Assembly (NCBI GenBank): GCA_946645685.1
Contig: CAMPCJ010000003.1
Coordinates: 1 to 58,481, forward strand
DNA: 58,481 nucleotides
Source of the DNA: an uncultured Clostridia bacterium
GTDB taxonomy: Bacteria > Bacillota > Clostridia > Oscillospirales > SIG627
Reading direction: 5' to 3'
In this document: positions 1 through 8,569 of the stretch, piece after piece
How the letters are laid out: each line of letters starts with the position of its first letter
Numbering within the stretch: position 1 is the first letter of the stretch
Notes under the pieces: generated by a model
Told to the model about the DNA's origin: nothing
Databases searched by the model: none
The model's input: only the letters and a program-made list of their open reading frames with translations
Made by a program: the position numbers and the translations under genes

Positions 1-841
1 GCAGGACGGCATCGTAAATAGTGGCGGAGCAGTGCTTCTTGACGATGAGCCCCTGCTTGTTATACCGGGTCACGGCGGCGGGGGTAAATGTCGAATCCAA
101 AAGTCCGGGGTGGCTGCTGAAGCGCAGGATGAAAATATCCGCCATCCGCTCCGTGGCAAGGCACCAGTTGGGTTTAGATCCCACAGTATAAAGGAATTCT
201 TCCGCGGATTGCAATACGATGGCGCCGTTCGGTTCCCGCTTGTTCACAGGCGTTTCCCAGCGCCAGGTGCCGCCGCCCAGCGGCCAGCAGTGGACAATAT
301 AGTCCTTGCCGTCGCCCAGGGCGTCCCCGATGAACATGATCACGTGCCCCGTTTTACCTTCCGGATCAGCGAGGATGATGTCCCCGGGTCGCATTTCCCT
401 CTTGATCGTTTCCATAAACGCCGCTTTATCGTCTGTCTTATAAGCGTTGGGCATATCAAAATCCGCGTATTTATGCCCGAAGCGGAACAGAAGGCATTCC
501 GCGTAGTTTTTCATGTCGTTGTGAAACTGCCCCGCGTTGAGTCCCGGGACTTCAAAGCCGGTGGCATTGAAGATCACGTCCGCCGCAAAGCTGCGGCAAA
601 CGCCGTAGTAGTTTACGTCGGAGCTGGCAAATTCCGGCGGAAAACTGCCGGTCATAAACAGCGGGCCCTTGGGATGATGGGTCGCGTCCCACAACACCTT
701 GGTCAGGGATGTGGCGGTGTTATACTGGGTGTCGGGATTGGCGTGGACATACGCCAACGCCGTCTCCTGTACCACTTTTTCATATACTTCCCGCCCGGCT
801 TCCCGGACAGTCATACCGAGTTTCAGCTCCATCTGTTTCAT
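1..841 (-). CDS. NlpC/P60-like (papain-fold) putative cysteine peptidase/amidase, truncated at left window edge
   Basis: Hand translation of the minus strand from ATG at 839-841 stays open to the window edge (MKQMELKLGMTVREAGREVYEKVV...YYGVCRSFAADVIF...MRPGDIILADPEGKTGHVIMFIGDALGDGKDYIVHCWPLGG). The Cys and His motifs resemble NlpC/P60. It is absent from the ORF track because it is partial. Confidence 0.65.
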   Translation of the reverse strand, partial: MKQMELKLGMTVREAGREVYEKVVQETALAYVHANPDTQYNTATSLTKVLWDATHHPKGPLFMTGSFPPEFASSDVNYYGVCRSFAADVIFNATGFEVPGLNAGQFHNDMKNYAECLLFRFGHKYADFDMPNAYKTDDKAAFMETIKREMRPGDIILADPEGKTGHVIMFIGDALGDGKDYIVHCWPLGGGTWRWETPVNKREPNGAIVLQSAEEFLYTVGSKPNWCLATERMADIFILRFSSHPGLLDSTFTPAAVTRYNKQGLIVKKHCSATIYDAVL

Positions 842-847
842 CTCCTT

Positions 848-1285
848 TTACTCTATGGCGACCAGCCGCACGCCGGTCACACCGCTCAGCCGCGCCAATT
901 CCCGTAGCAAAACGTCCATATCCAGACTCAGATTCTGCGTGTCCAGGGAGAGCAGCACGTGTGCCTTCCCGCCGATGGGCAGGTTCTGGTTGATGGTGAG
1001 AATGTTGGCGCCGCCCTCGGTGAGTTTTTTCAACGTTTCGGAAAGCGCGCCCGCCTTATGCGCCAGATTGAAGGCGATCACCGCTTTCTTGCCCAGGGTG
1101 TCATGATTGGGCGCGAAAATATAGTCCTTGTACTTATAATACGTGGAGCGGGAAATACCCACCCGCCGTACCGCTTCGCTCACGTCCTTCGCCTTTCGGC
1201 TTTCCACCAGATCCCTGGCTTCAATGACTTTTTCATAGTAATCCGGAAGAATGGCTTTATCGATGATCAGATATTTTTCTTTCAT
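848..1285 (-). CDS. ACT domain-containing protein, UPF0735/PheB-like, with N-terminal HTH-like segment
   Basis: MKEKYLIIDKAILPDYYEKVIEARDLVESRKAKDVSEAVRRVGISRSTYYKYKDYIFAP followed by an ACT-like domain; AGG upstream of ATG at 1285. Confidence 0.85.
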   Translation of the reverse strand: MKEKYLIIDKAILPDYYEKVIEARDLVESRKAKDVSEAVRRVGISRSTYYKYKDYIFAPNHDTLGKKAVIAFNLAHKAGALSETLKKLTEGGANILTINQNLPIGGKAHVLLSLDTQNLSLDMDVLLRELARLSGVTGVRLVAIE

Positions 1286-1380
1286 GATGCGCCTCACTTA
1301 TTCTTTCGTATTTGGCTATTTTCACTCTACCGTATCCTGCGAAAAAAGTCAACCGAATTCGCGGATTTTCTGTAAAAAAA

Positions 1381-1397
1381 GTCCGTAATTTACGGAC
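1381..1397. promoter_or_regulatory. Perfect inverted repeat GTCCGTAA-T-TTACGGAC, candidate operator
   Basis: 8-bp arms with 1-nt spacer in the divergent intergenic region between the ACT-domain gene and malic enzyme. Confidence 0.5.
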
Positions 1398-1489
1398 GAA
1401 TGAGCGGCATTCCTCTCCGTGGATTTATCTGTTTTACAAAAAAATGATAATTAAAATAATAATACAGTGAAAATATTTTAACCAACCCC

Positions 1490-1518
1490 TTGCAATGGAA
1501 GAGAAAAAATAGTAAAAT
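1490..1518 (+). promoter_or_regulatory. Candidate sigma-A promoter for malic enzyme (TTGCAA-17-TAAAAT)
   Basis: -35 at 1490-1495, 17-nt spacer, -10 at 1513-1518. Confidence 0.55.
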
Positions 1519-1588
1519 AATGCGATGAAATTAAAATTGCAAAGGCGAAATCGCTTCGCCTGCGTAATAGGAAAAGGAGAAAAAGAGA

Positions 1589-2761
1589 ATGGATTACGCA
1601 AAAGAATCATTGAAGAAGCATTACGAATGGAAGGGAAAGATCGAAGTCATCGCCCGTCCCGCGCTTGTGACCCGCGACGACCTGTCCCTCGCTTATACCC
1701 CCGGTGTTGCCCAGCCATGCCTGGAGATCCAGAAGGATTATAACAAGAGCTTTGAACTTACCCGCCGCGGCAATCTGGTCGCCGTTGTGACCGACGGTAC
1801 CGCCGTTCTCGGACTGGGGGATATCGGACCTGAAGCCGGTATGCCCGTTATGGAAGGCAAGTGCGCTCTGTTTAAAGCTTTCGGCGACGTGGACGCCATC
1901 CCGCTGTGCGTGAGAAGCAAGGACGTGGATGAGATCGTCAAGACCATCGCTCTCATTTCCGGCTCCTTCGGCGGCATCAACCTGGAGGACATTGCCGCTC
2001 CCAGATGCTTTGAGATCGAAGAAAGATTGAAGAAGGAGACTGATATCCCGATCTTCCACGACGACCAGCACGGTACCGCCGTTGTGGCGCTCGCCGCTTT
2101 GATCAATGCGCTCAAAGTCGTGAAGAAGGATATCAAGAACGTTCGCTGCGTGATCAGCGGCGCGGGCGCTGCCGGCGCTGCCATCGGCAAGATCCTGCTT
2201 CTGGCTGGTCTGAAGGATCTCATCATCTGCGATCGCAAAGGCATCATCAATGAGGAAGATCCTTCCCTGTCTCCCGCGAAGATGGAGCTGGCGAAGATCA
2301 CCAACCGCGGTCACCTCTCCGGCACTCTGGCGGACGCCTTGAAGGGCGCCGACGTGTTCATCGGTGTATCCGCGCCCGGTCTGGTCACCGAGGAAATGGT
2401 GAAGTCCATGGCGCCCGGCGCCATCCTCTTCCCCATGGCGAACCCCGTTCCGGAGATCATGCCCGACCTGGCGCTGAAAGCCGGCGCCGCCGTTGTGGGG
2501 ACCGGTCGCAGTGACTTCCCCAACCAGATCAACAACGTGCTTGCGTTCCCGGGCATCTTCCGCGGCGCGCTGGACGTTCGCGCTTCCGATATCAATATCG
2601 AAATGCAGCTGGCGGCGGCTTACGCCATTGCCGGTTATATCAAGCCGGAGGATGTTTCCGCGACCAACATCATCCCCTCCGCGCTGGATAAGAGCGTTAC
2701 CCGCGCTGTGGCGGACGCTGTTGCGAAGGCTGCCAGGGAATCCGGCGTAGCCCGCATCTGA
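1589..2761 (+). CDS. NAD(P)-dependent malic enzyme (oxaloacetate-decarboxylating malate dehydrogenase)
   Basis: 390 aa; SLAYTPGVAQPCLEI, VTDGTAVLGLGDIGPEAGMPVMEGK, FHDDQHGTAVV, SGAGAAG motifs; AAAGGAG RBS. Confidence 0.97.
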   Translation: MDYAKESLKKHYEWKGKIEVIARPALVTRDDLSLAYTPGVAQPCLEIQKDYNKSFELTRRGNLVAVVTDGTAVLGLGDIGPEAGMPVMEGKCALFKAFGDVDAIPLCVRSKDVDEIVKTIALISGSFGGINLEDIAAPRCFEIEERLKKETDIPIFHDDQHGTAVVALAALINALKVVKKDIKNVRCVISGAGAAGAAIGKILLLAGLKDLIICDRKGIINEEDPSLSPAKMELAKITNRGHLSGTLADALKGADVFIGVSAPGLVTEEMVKSMAPGAILFPMANPVPEIMPDLALKAGAAVVGTGRSDFPNQINNVLAFPGIFRGALDVRASDINIEMQLAAAYAIAGYIKPEDVSATNIIPSALDKSVTRAVADAVAKAARESGVARI

Positions 2762-2767
2762 CAAGTC

Positions 2768-2805
2768 AAAAAAAGAACAGACACGAGAGTGTCTGTTCTT
2801 TTTTT
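2768..2805. terminator. Rho-independent terminator (bidirectional type)
   Basis: AAAAGAACAGACAC-gaga-GTGTCTGTTCTTTTTTT. Confidence 0.85.
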
Positions 2806-2811
2806 GCGTCA

Positions 2812-3021
2812 TTATAGATCTTTCTTTGCCAGATCGGCAAGGGACGACAGATCCGGCAGCAGGGGAGGGCTGACCTTGATTTTCAGCGGGTCAAAACAAA
2901 ACTTCCGGCAAACGTCTTCAGGCGACACGATACCGCGAATGCGGCAAATACAAGAATCGCCGCCGTTAATGATCTCGGCGTATTCGCAAAGATCGCACTG
3001 GGCGTCCTGTCTTCTTTTCAT
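2812..3021 (-). CDS. Small Cys-rich conserved protein (about 70 aa)
   Basis: MKRRQDAQCDLCEYAEIINGGDSCICRIRGIVSPEDVCRKFCFDPLKI; strong GGAGGTGA RBS before ATG at 3021. Confidence 0.75.
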   Translation of the reverse strand: MKRRQDAQCDLCEYAEIINGGDSCICRIRGIVSPEDVCRKFCFDPLKIKVSPPLLPDLSSLADLAKKDL

Positions 3022-3066
3022 ATCGTCACCTCCCTCTTTCCCCATTTTACAGGAAAAGAAGCTATT

Positions 3067-3910
3067 TTACAAGAGTTTTTTCAGAAGAAGGGAGAAAAGC
3101 GTCAAGACCAGGGCGAACAGGATCCTGCCGGCGAAGTAATACTTCATGCTCAGATGCGCCTGTTTGATGGGCAGCGCGCTTTGCAGAAACACGGAGAGCC
3201 CCGCCCATCCGATCCCGGCGCCGCATAAAGGCAAGGCAAGGGAATAGGGAAGGGCAGCGACTTTATCCAATCCGCCGGTGATCTCGAAAAACAGCGCGGC
3301 GACCGCCCCGCCCACAGGCCCGATCCCGGGAAACAGAGGCAGCAGAAGAGACGATAGACAGGAAAAAAAGAGGATACAGCCGGCGATGGACAAAAAACTC
3401 TGGGAGGCGCCTTTTACGGCTTCGTGCAGGGGAACGGGTGTTCCCGAAAAAACACACGTCTCCCGGGGAACGAGGAAAAGAAAAAGCAACAGGGCGGTAA
3501 GGCTTTGGACGGCGTACAGGAAAACGGCGGCACGGACGTCTCTCAGCACCGTTTTGCCAACGTACCCGATCAGAAAAGAAGGCCCCGTGTTACAGCAGCA
3601 AAGAAGCATCCGGTTTGCGCCTTTTTCGGAAACAGACCCGCATCGGCGCATTTTGCTGATGGTTACGGCGCCAACGGGAAATCCGCAGGTCAAGCCTAAA
3701 AGCAACGGGAGGAACCTGCCGGCGGGCAGCTCCGAAGACGCCAAAAGATTGGAAAGAACAAGCGCGGGAAATAAAGCCGGGAGAGCGCCGCGGCAGGCAA
3801 GGACCGCGCCGTCCCAAACGCCCATTGCGGCACGGTCGGCATAGAAAAGCGTCAGGATCAGCATAATAAACGGCGGCGCAACGCGGACGCACCTTTTGAG
3901 AAAAGTCATA
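3067..3910 (-). CDS. YlbJ-like sporulation/nucleoside-recognition-type integral membrane protein
   Basis: MTFLKRCVRVAPPFIMLILTLF...LTCGFPVGAVTISKM...CCCNTGPSFLIGYVG; multiple hydrophobic helices; start chosen inside the 321-aa ORF. Confidence 0.75.
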
Positions 3911-3969
3911 TTCCACCCCTTTCGGCATATCTTATGCGTGATCGCACAAGCTATTCCGACGGAGGCTCT

Positions 3970-4218
3970 ATGAAACTGAAACGACTCCTGAAACCCGACA
4001 AAGCACCATCCTCCGACCAGATCATCCTGCAAAGCGGGAAACGCCTGGTCATGGAAAATTGCAAGAAAGTGATTTATTGCGATACAGAGCGCATCTCTGC
4101 TTTGGGGAAAGTCAAGGTGGAAATATGCGGGAGAAATCTGCGCCTTTTGGAACTCGGGAATGATAACGTGGAGATTCGCGGGCAGATCAACAGCATCCTT
4201 TTGGGAGATAGATCGTGA
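3970..4218 (+). CDS. yqfC: Sporulation protein YqfC (YabP/YqfC family)
   Basis: MKLKRLLKPDK...LVMENCKKVIYCDTERISALGKVKVEICGRNLRLLELGNDNVEIRGQI; adjacent to yqfD. Confidence 0.88.
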   Translation: MKLKRLLKPDKAPSSDQIILQSGKRLVMENCKKVIYCDTERISALGKVKVEICGRNLRLLELGNDNVEIRGQINSILLGDRS

Positions 4219-5396
4219 CGCTCCTGTCCCTTATCCTGGGCAGCGTGCGGATCCGTCTGGTCTCGCCGCGCCCGGAACGTTTGGTCAATGCGGCGCACAG
4301 GATCAATCTGCCCTTCCGCAAGCTTGTGATGACGGAACGGGAGGCTTCTTTTGAGATCCTGCTCTTCAGGCTTTCACGCCTGAGACCGTTTCTGGAAACC
4401 GTTTCTCTTGCGGAAGAAGTGACCCTGGAGGAAAAAGGACTTCCCCCCCTGCTCAGGCGCTATCGAAAACGCTTTGGCTTTTTTGCGGGAATTGCGGTAT
4501 TTGCCGTTTCCCTCCTCCTCGCAAACTGTTTTGTTTGGGGCGTGGATCTATCCGGCAGCGCCCGGGAGCCGGAGGAAGTCTTTGCCGCCCTTTCGGAAGC
4601 GGGGCTTGCCCCGGGAGTCTGGAGCAGAGATATGGATACGGACGCCATCGCCCGAAAATTCCTCATTCTACACCCGGAATACGCCTATTGCGGCATCCGC
4701 CTGGTGGGAATGCGGGCGCTGGTTGAACTGCGTGACGCCGAGATCCTCGAGAAGCATGATATAAACGACGGCTATTCCAATATGATCGCCGGGGGAAGCG
4801 GACGGGTGGTGCGCTGTGAGGTGATGAATGGCGAAGCCTGCGTCAAACCGGGCGATCTGGTACAAAAGGGCGATCTCCTCATCAGCGGCATCCGCAAAAC
4901 GGAAAACGGCTCCTTCCGTCCTGCCCGCGCCCGGGGAAGGGTCTTCTGTGAGGCACAGGAGGCTTTCGAGACCTTTGTCCCCTTTTCGGAGACCGAAACG
5001 GTTTTGACCGGCAGGGAAGCGAGTGTGACTTCCTACTACCTTCTGGGAAAAAAACTGTTTTCTTTCGGCGCCGCCGATCCTTTTCCCCTTTCGGAGCGCA
5101 GCGTCTTTTTTGAGCCGGTGCGTTTTGGGGGGATCACCCTTCCCCTTTACCGGGAAACGGCATCGTTTGCGGAAAAGCTTGAAAAAACCGTACAACTAAA
5201 TATTGACAGAGCAAGGGATATCGCGTATGATAGATATACAATATATAGAAATGAAGATATATGTCAAAACGGTGAGATAAAGGCGGAAGATTTTCTGTGG
5301 GAAGAGCGGGAAGACGGGGTATATTTACTCGTCAAGCTTTTCACCGTCAGGGATCTTTGCCGGGAAGTACCGTTTACCGTTCTATCGGACTCGTAA
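4215..5396 (+). CDS. yqfD: Sporulation protein YqfD
   Basis: 393 aa, 4-nt overlap with yqfC; single TM then GSGRVVRCEVMNGEACVKPGDLVQKGDLLISG. Confidence 0.92.
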   Translation: MTLLSLILGSVRIRLVSPRPERLVNAAHRINLPFRKLVMTEREASFEILLFRLSRLRPFLETVSLAEEVTLEEKGLPPLLRRYRKRFGFFAGIAVFAVSLLLANCFVWGVDLSGSAREPEEVFAALSEAGLAPGVWSRDMDTDAIARKFLILHPEYAYCGIRLVGMRALVELRDAEILEKHDINDGYSNMIAGGSGRVVRCEVMNGEACVKPGDLVQKGDLLISGIRKTENGSFRPARARGRVFCEAQEAFETFVPFSETETVLTGREASVTSYYLLGKKLFSFGAADPFPLSERSVFFEPVRFGGITLPLYRETASFAEKLEKTVQLNIDRARDIAYDRYTIYRNEDICQNGEIKAEDFLWEEREDGVYLLVKLFTVRDLCREVPFTVLSDS

Positions 5397-5411
5397 ACGA
5401 AAAGGAGTTTT

Positions 5412-6401
5412 ATGTCGGGAAAAACAGAAAAGATCCTGGAGATCCAGGGAACAGAAAGGATCGCCGATATTTTCGGCGCGTTCGATTCCAACGCGGAGCG
5501 GATCGAAAAGGAATTTGACGTGGTACTGTTCAGCCGGGACGGGGAGATCCGTGTGTCCGGGGAAAAGGAAAACGTGGAGCAGGCGGCGAAGGTCATCCAT
5601 TATCTGGAGAAGCTCTCCGCCCTCTCCGGTGTTCTGTCGGAGCAGAACGTGGCGTATGCCATTACCGCCGTGCGGGACGGTATGGAGCAGGATGCGGAAA
5701 AACTCATTGGCGACACCGTCTGCATCACGGCGAAGGGCAAGCCCATCAAGCCCAAGACCATCGGGCAGAAAAACTTCGTGGAGTGCATTCGGAAGCACAC
5801 CGTCACCTTCGGCGTGGGACCCGCCGGAACGGGCAAGACCTTCCTGGCGGTAGCGATGGCAACCCTGGCGCTGCGGAAAAAAGAAGTTTCCCGCATCGTC
5901 ATCACCCGTCCCGCCGTGGAAGCGGGAGAACGCCTGGGCTTTTTGCCCGGGGATCTGCAAAGCAAGATCGACCCCTATCTCCGACCCCTTTACGACGCCC
6001 TGTATGAAATGCTGGGCGGCGAAAATTATCAACGGCTGGTGGAAAAAGGCTCCATCGAGGTGGCGCCTCTGGCGTATATGCGCGGGCGCACGCTGGACGA
6101 TTCCTTCATCATCCTGGATGAAGCGCAGAACACCACCCACGAGCAGATGAAAATGTTCCTTACCCGCCTGGGCAACGGAAGCAAGATGGTGGTCAACGGA
6201 GACGTGACGCAGATCGACCTGCCCGGCGGCACTCCTTCCGGACTCATTCAGGCGTTGAAGATCTGCGAGGGCATCGAAGGCGTGGGCGTTTCCCGCCTCA
6301 CCTCCAAGGACGTGGTGCGGAACACCATCGTGTCCCGCATTGTGGAAGCGTATGAAAAAGCGCAGAAGGGGTCAAATCATGAATCATCGCATCGCCGTTG
6401 A
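5412..6401 (+). CDS. phoH: PhoH family ATPase
   Basis: GVGPAGTGKTFLAVAMA Walker A, RPAVEAGERLGFLPGDL, FIILDEAQNTTHEQMKMFLTRLG. Confidence 0.97.
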   Translation: MSGKTEKILEIQGTERIADIFGAFDSNAERIEKEFDVVLFSRDGEIRVSGEKENVEQAAKVIHYLEKLSALSGVLSEQNVAYAITAVRDGMEQDAEKLIGDTVCITAKGKPIKPKTIGQKNFVECIRKHTVTFGVGPAGTGKTFLAVAMATLALRKKEVSRIVITRPAVEAGERLGFLPGDLQSKIDPYLRPLYDALYEMLGGENYQRLVEKGSIEVAPLAYMRGRTLDDSFIILDEAQNTTHEQMKMFLTRLGNGSKMVVNGDVTQIDLPGGTPSGLIQALKICEGIEGVGVSRLTSKDVVRNTIVSRIVEAYEKAQKGSNHESSHRR

Positions 6402-6861
6402 AAACGAACAGACCGAGGTCAGAATGAGTCGGGGATATAAAGGCGCCGTCCGCAAAGCCGCTCTCGCCACTCTCGTGGCGGAGGGCTTTCCCTATCGGGC
6501 GTCCCTTGCGGTTTCCCTGGTAGAGAAGGAGGAGATACGCCGTCTCAACCGGGAATTTCGGGATGTGGATCGTCCCACGGACGTTCTCTCATTCCCCTTG
6601 CTGGAGGATCCCTTCCATCCGGAGAAGTCGGACGTATTCCGTGGCTGCGTGACCTTGGGCGACGTGATCGTCTGTCCCGGTGTGATCGTTTCCCAGGCAA
6701 AAGAGGCGGGCGTATCCTTCCGGGAGGAGCTTTCCCGGATGGTCATCCATTCCGTCCTGCACCTTTTGGGGAGGGATCACGCGGAACCGGAAGAAGAAAA
6801 AGCAATGTTCTCTCTGCAGGAGGCGATCCTTCGGGACGTGATGCAGCCAGAACGTACATAA
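6379..6861 (+). CDS. ybeY: Endoribonuclease YbeY (rRNA maturation)
   Basis: RPTDVLSFPL, HSVLHLLGRDH metal-binding motif; between phoH and era. Confidence 0.96.
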   Translation: MNHRIAVENEQTEVRMSRGYKGAVRKAALATLVAEGFPYRASLAVSLVEKEEIRRLNREFRDVDRPTDVLSFPLLEDPFHPEKSDVFRGCVTLGDVIVCPGVIVSQAKEAGVSFREELSRMVIHSVLHLLGRDHAEPEEEKAMFSLQEAILRDVMQPERT

Positions 6862-6873
6862 CAGGAGAAAACA

Positions 6874-7770
6874 ATGGACCAAACGCAAAAAGTCGGATTT
6901 ATTGCCATCGTGGGTCGCCCCAACGTGGGAAAAAGCACCCTGCTCAATACGCTTTTGGGTGAAAAGATCGCGGCGGTTTCCCGGAAACCGCAAACCACCC
7001 GCACCGCCATCACCGGCATCCTGACCCGGGGCGCTGATCAATATGTCTTTCTGGACACCCCAGGCGTTCATAAGCCCCGCACGAAGCTGGGCAGTGCCAT
7101 GATGAAGTCCGTTGGCACCGCCACCGCCGACGTGTGCGCCGTTCTGCTTCTGGTGGAGCCGGTGATGCAGATACATCCCACGGAACAGGAATTGATCAAA
7201 AAGTTTTCCAAAGCCCGCGTTCCCATGATCCTGATCATCAACAAGACCGACGTGCATACGCCCGAGGAGATCATCCGCACCATCGACGTTTTCCGGCAGG
7301 AGGCGGATTTTGCCGCCGTCATCCCGCTGTCCGCCAAGACCGGGGACGGCGTGGATATCATCTTTGATGAGGTGGAGCCTCTTCTGGAGGAAGGCGCCTG
7401 GTTTTTCCCGTCGGATATGATCACCGACGTTCCAGAGCGCACCATCGCCGCCGAGGTCATTCGGGAAAAACTGCTCAGACTTTTGGATCAGGAAGTTCCC
7501 CACGGCACCGCCGTTACCATCGAGGATTTCAAAGAGTCCGATCAGCGGATCGATATCCGGGCGGAGATCTTCTGTGAAAAAGCGGGGCATAAGCGGATCA
7601 TCATCGGCAAGGGCGGCAGTATGCTGAAGAAGATCGGTACCTACGCCCGGGAAGACCTGGAGGCGTTTTTCGGCGTTCACGTGAACCTGGATCTGTGGGT
7701 CAAGGTCAAGGAGAATTGGCGGGACAACGATTCTTTGATCGCCTCTTTCGGCCTCAGCCACAAGGATTGA
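6874..7770 (+). CDS. era: GTPase Era
   Basis: GRPNVGKSTLLN, DTPGVHKP, NKTD, C-terminal KH domain IIIGKGGSMLKKIG. Confidence 0.98.
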   Translation: MDQTQKVGFIAIVGRPNVGKSTLLNTLLGEKIAAVSRKPQTTRTAITGILTRGADQYVFLDTPGVHKPRTKLGSAMMKSVGTATADVCAVLLLVEPVMQIHPTEQELIKKFSKARVPMILIINKTDVHTPEEIIRTIDVFRQEADFAAVIPLSAKTGDGVDIIFDEVEPLLEEGAWFFPSDMITDVPERTIAAEVIREKLLRLLDQEVPHGTAVTIEDFKESDQRIDIRAEIFCEKAGHKRIIIGKGGSMLKKIGTYAREDLEAFFGVHVNLDLWVKVKENWRDNDSLIASFGLSHKD

Positions 7771-7771
7771 T

Positions 7772-8569
7772 ATGGAAAAAAAGGTGAAGGGGCTTGTTCT
7801 CCGTTCTACGCAGTACGGGGATTATGATAAGCTCGTTACCGTTTTGACAGAAGAAGGCAAACTGTTTTTCAAAGCCCGGGGCATTCGCTCCATCACCAGC
7901 AAAAACGCCGCCGGGTGCGCCCCCTTCGTCTTTTCCGAGTTTCAGATCGAACAGCGGGGAGACAAAAACTATCTGAAACGGGCGCAACCTCTGTTCACCA
8001 CCGTTCGGCAAGGGTGCGACGTGGTCACTCTGGCGTTGGCTTCCTTTATGTGCGAGGTCGCGGAGGACGCGGCGCTGGACGCGGAGACCGGGAAAAGCGT
8101 TTTGAAGATCGTGATGAACGCGCTCTTCATCCTGGCAAAGGAAGACCGACCGGCGGATCTGGTCTGCTCGGTCTTTGAGTTTCGCCTGCTGGCGTCGTTG
8201 GGACAAATGCCTCTGTTTGACGCCTGCGCCCGCTGCGGAAGCGCCTTTGACGATGACGAGATCCTTTATATGCGCCTGGGGGAGGGTGATTTTATTTGTC
8301 CTGCGTGTTTCACCGGCAGGGACGAAAACGTTCGTCGGATCTCCCGAGACGTGTATTATCTGGCGCGGCGCAGCGTTTCCGCTCCCGAGAAGGAAGCCTA
8401 CGCTTTGAAAATGCCCCCGGCGGTGCTGAAGGAATTCGCTCAGTTGGCGGAGCGGTATTTTCTGTTTCAGATGGAGCGGAATTATAACAGTCTGAAATTC
8501 TACCATGAGGTCAAGCGCCTTCCGGAAGACGTAAAAAAGGAAATAGAAAAGAAAGATGATACCGTTTGA
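7772..8569 (+). CDS. recO: DNA repair protein RecO
   Basis: KVKGLVLRSTQYGDYDKLVTVLTEEGKLFFKARGIR; zinc-finger CARCG...CPAC; follows era. Confidence 0.96.
   Translation: MEKKVKGLVLRSTQYGDYDKLVTVLTEEGKLFFKARGIRSITSKNAAGCAPFVFSEFQIEQRGDKNYLKRAQPLFTTVRQGCDVVTLALASFMCEVAEDAALDAETGKSVLKIVMNALFILAKEDRPADLVCSVFEFRLLASLGQMPLFDACARCGSAFDDDEILYMRLGEGDFICPACFTGRDENVRRISRDVYYLARRSVSAPEKEAYALKMPPAVLKEFAQLAERYFLFQMERNYNSLKFYHEVKRLPEDVKKEIEKKDDTV

Noticed and set aside
32-907. 291-aa plus-strand ORF at the left edge
   Set aside because: Overlaps the minus-strand NlpC/P60-like gene, whose translation shows coherent domain motifs; the plus ORF looks random.
1607-2812. 401-aa minus-strand ORF antisense to malic enzyme
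   Set aside because: Shadow ORF; malic enzyme has full family motifs and an RBS.
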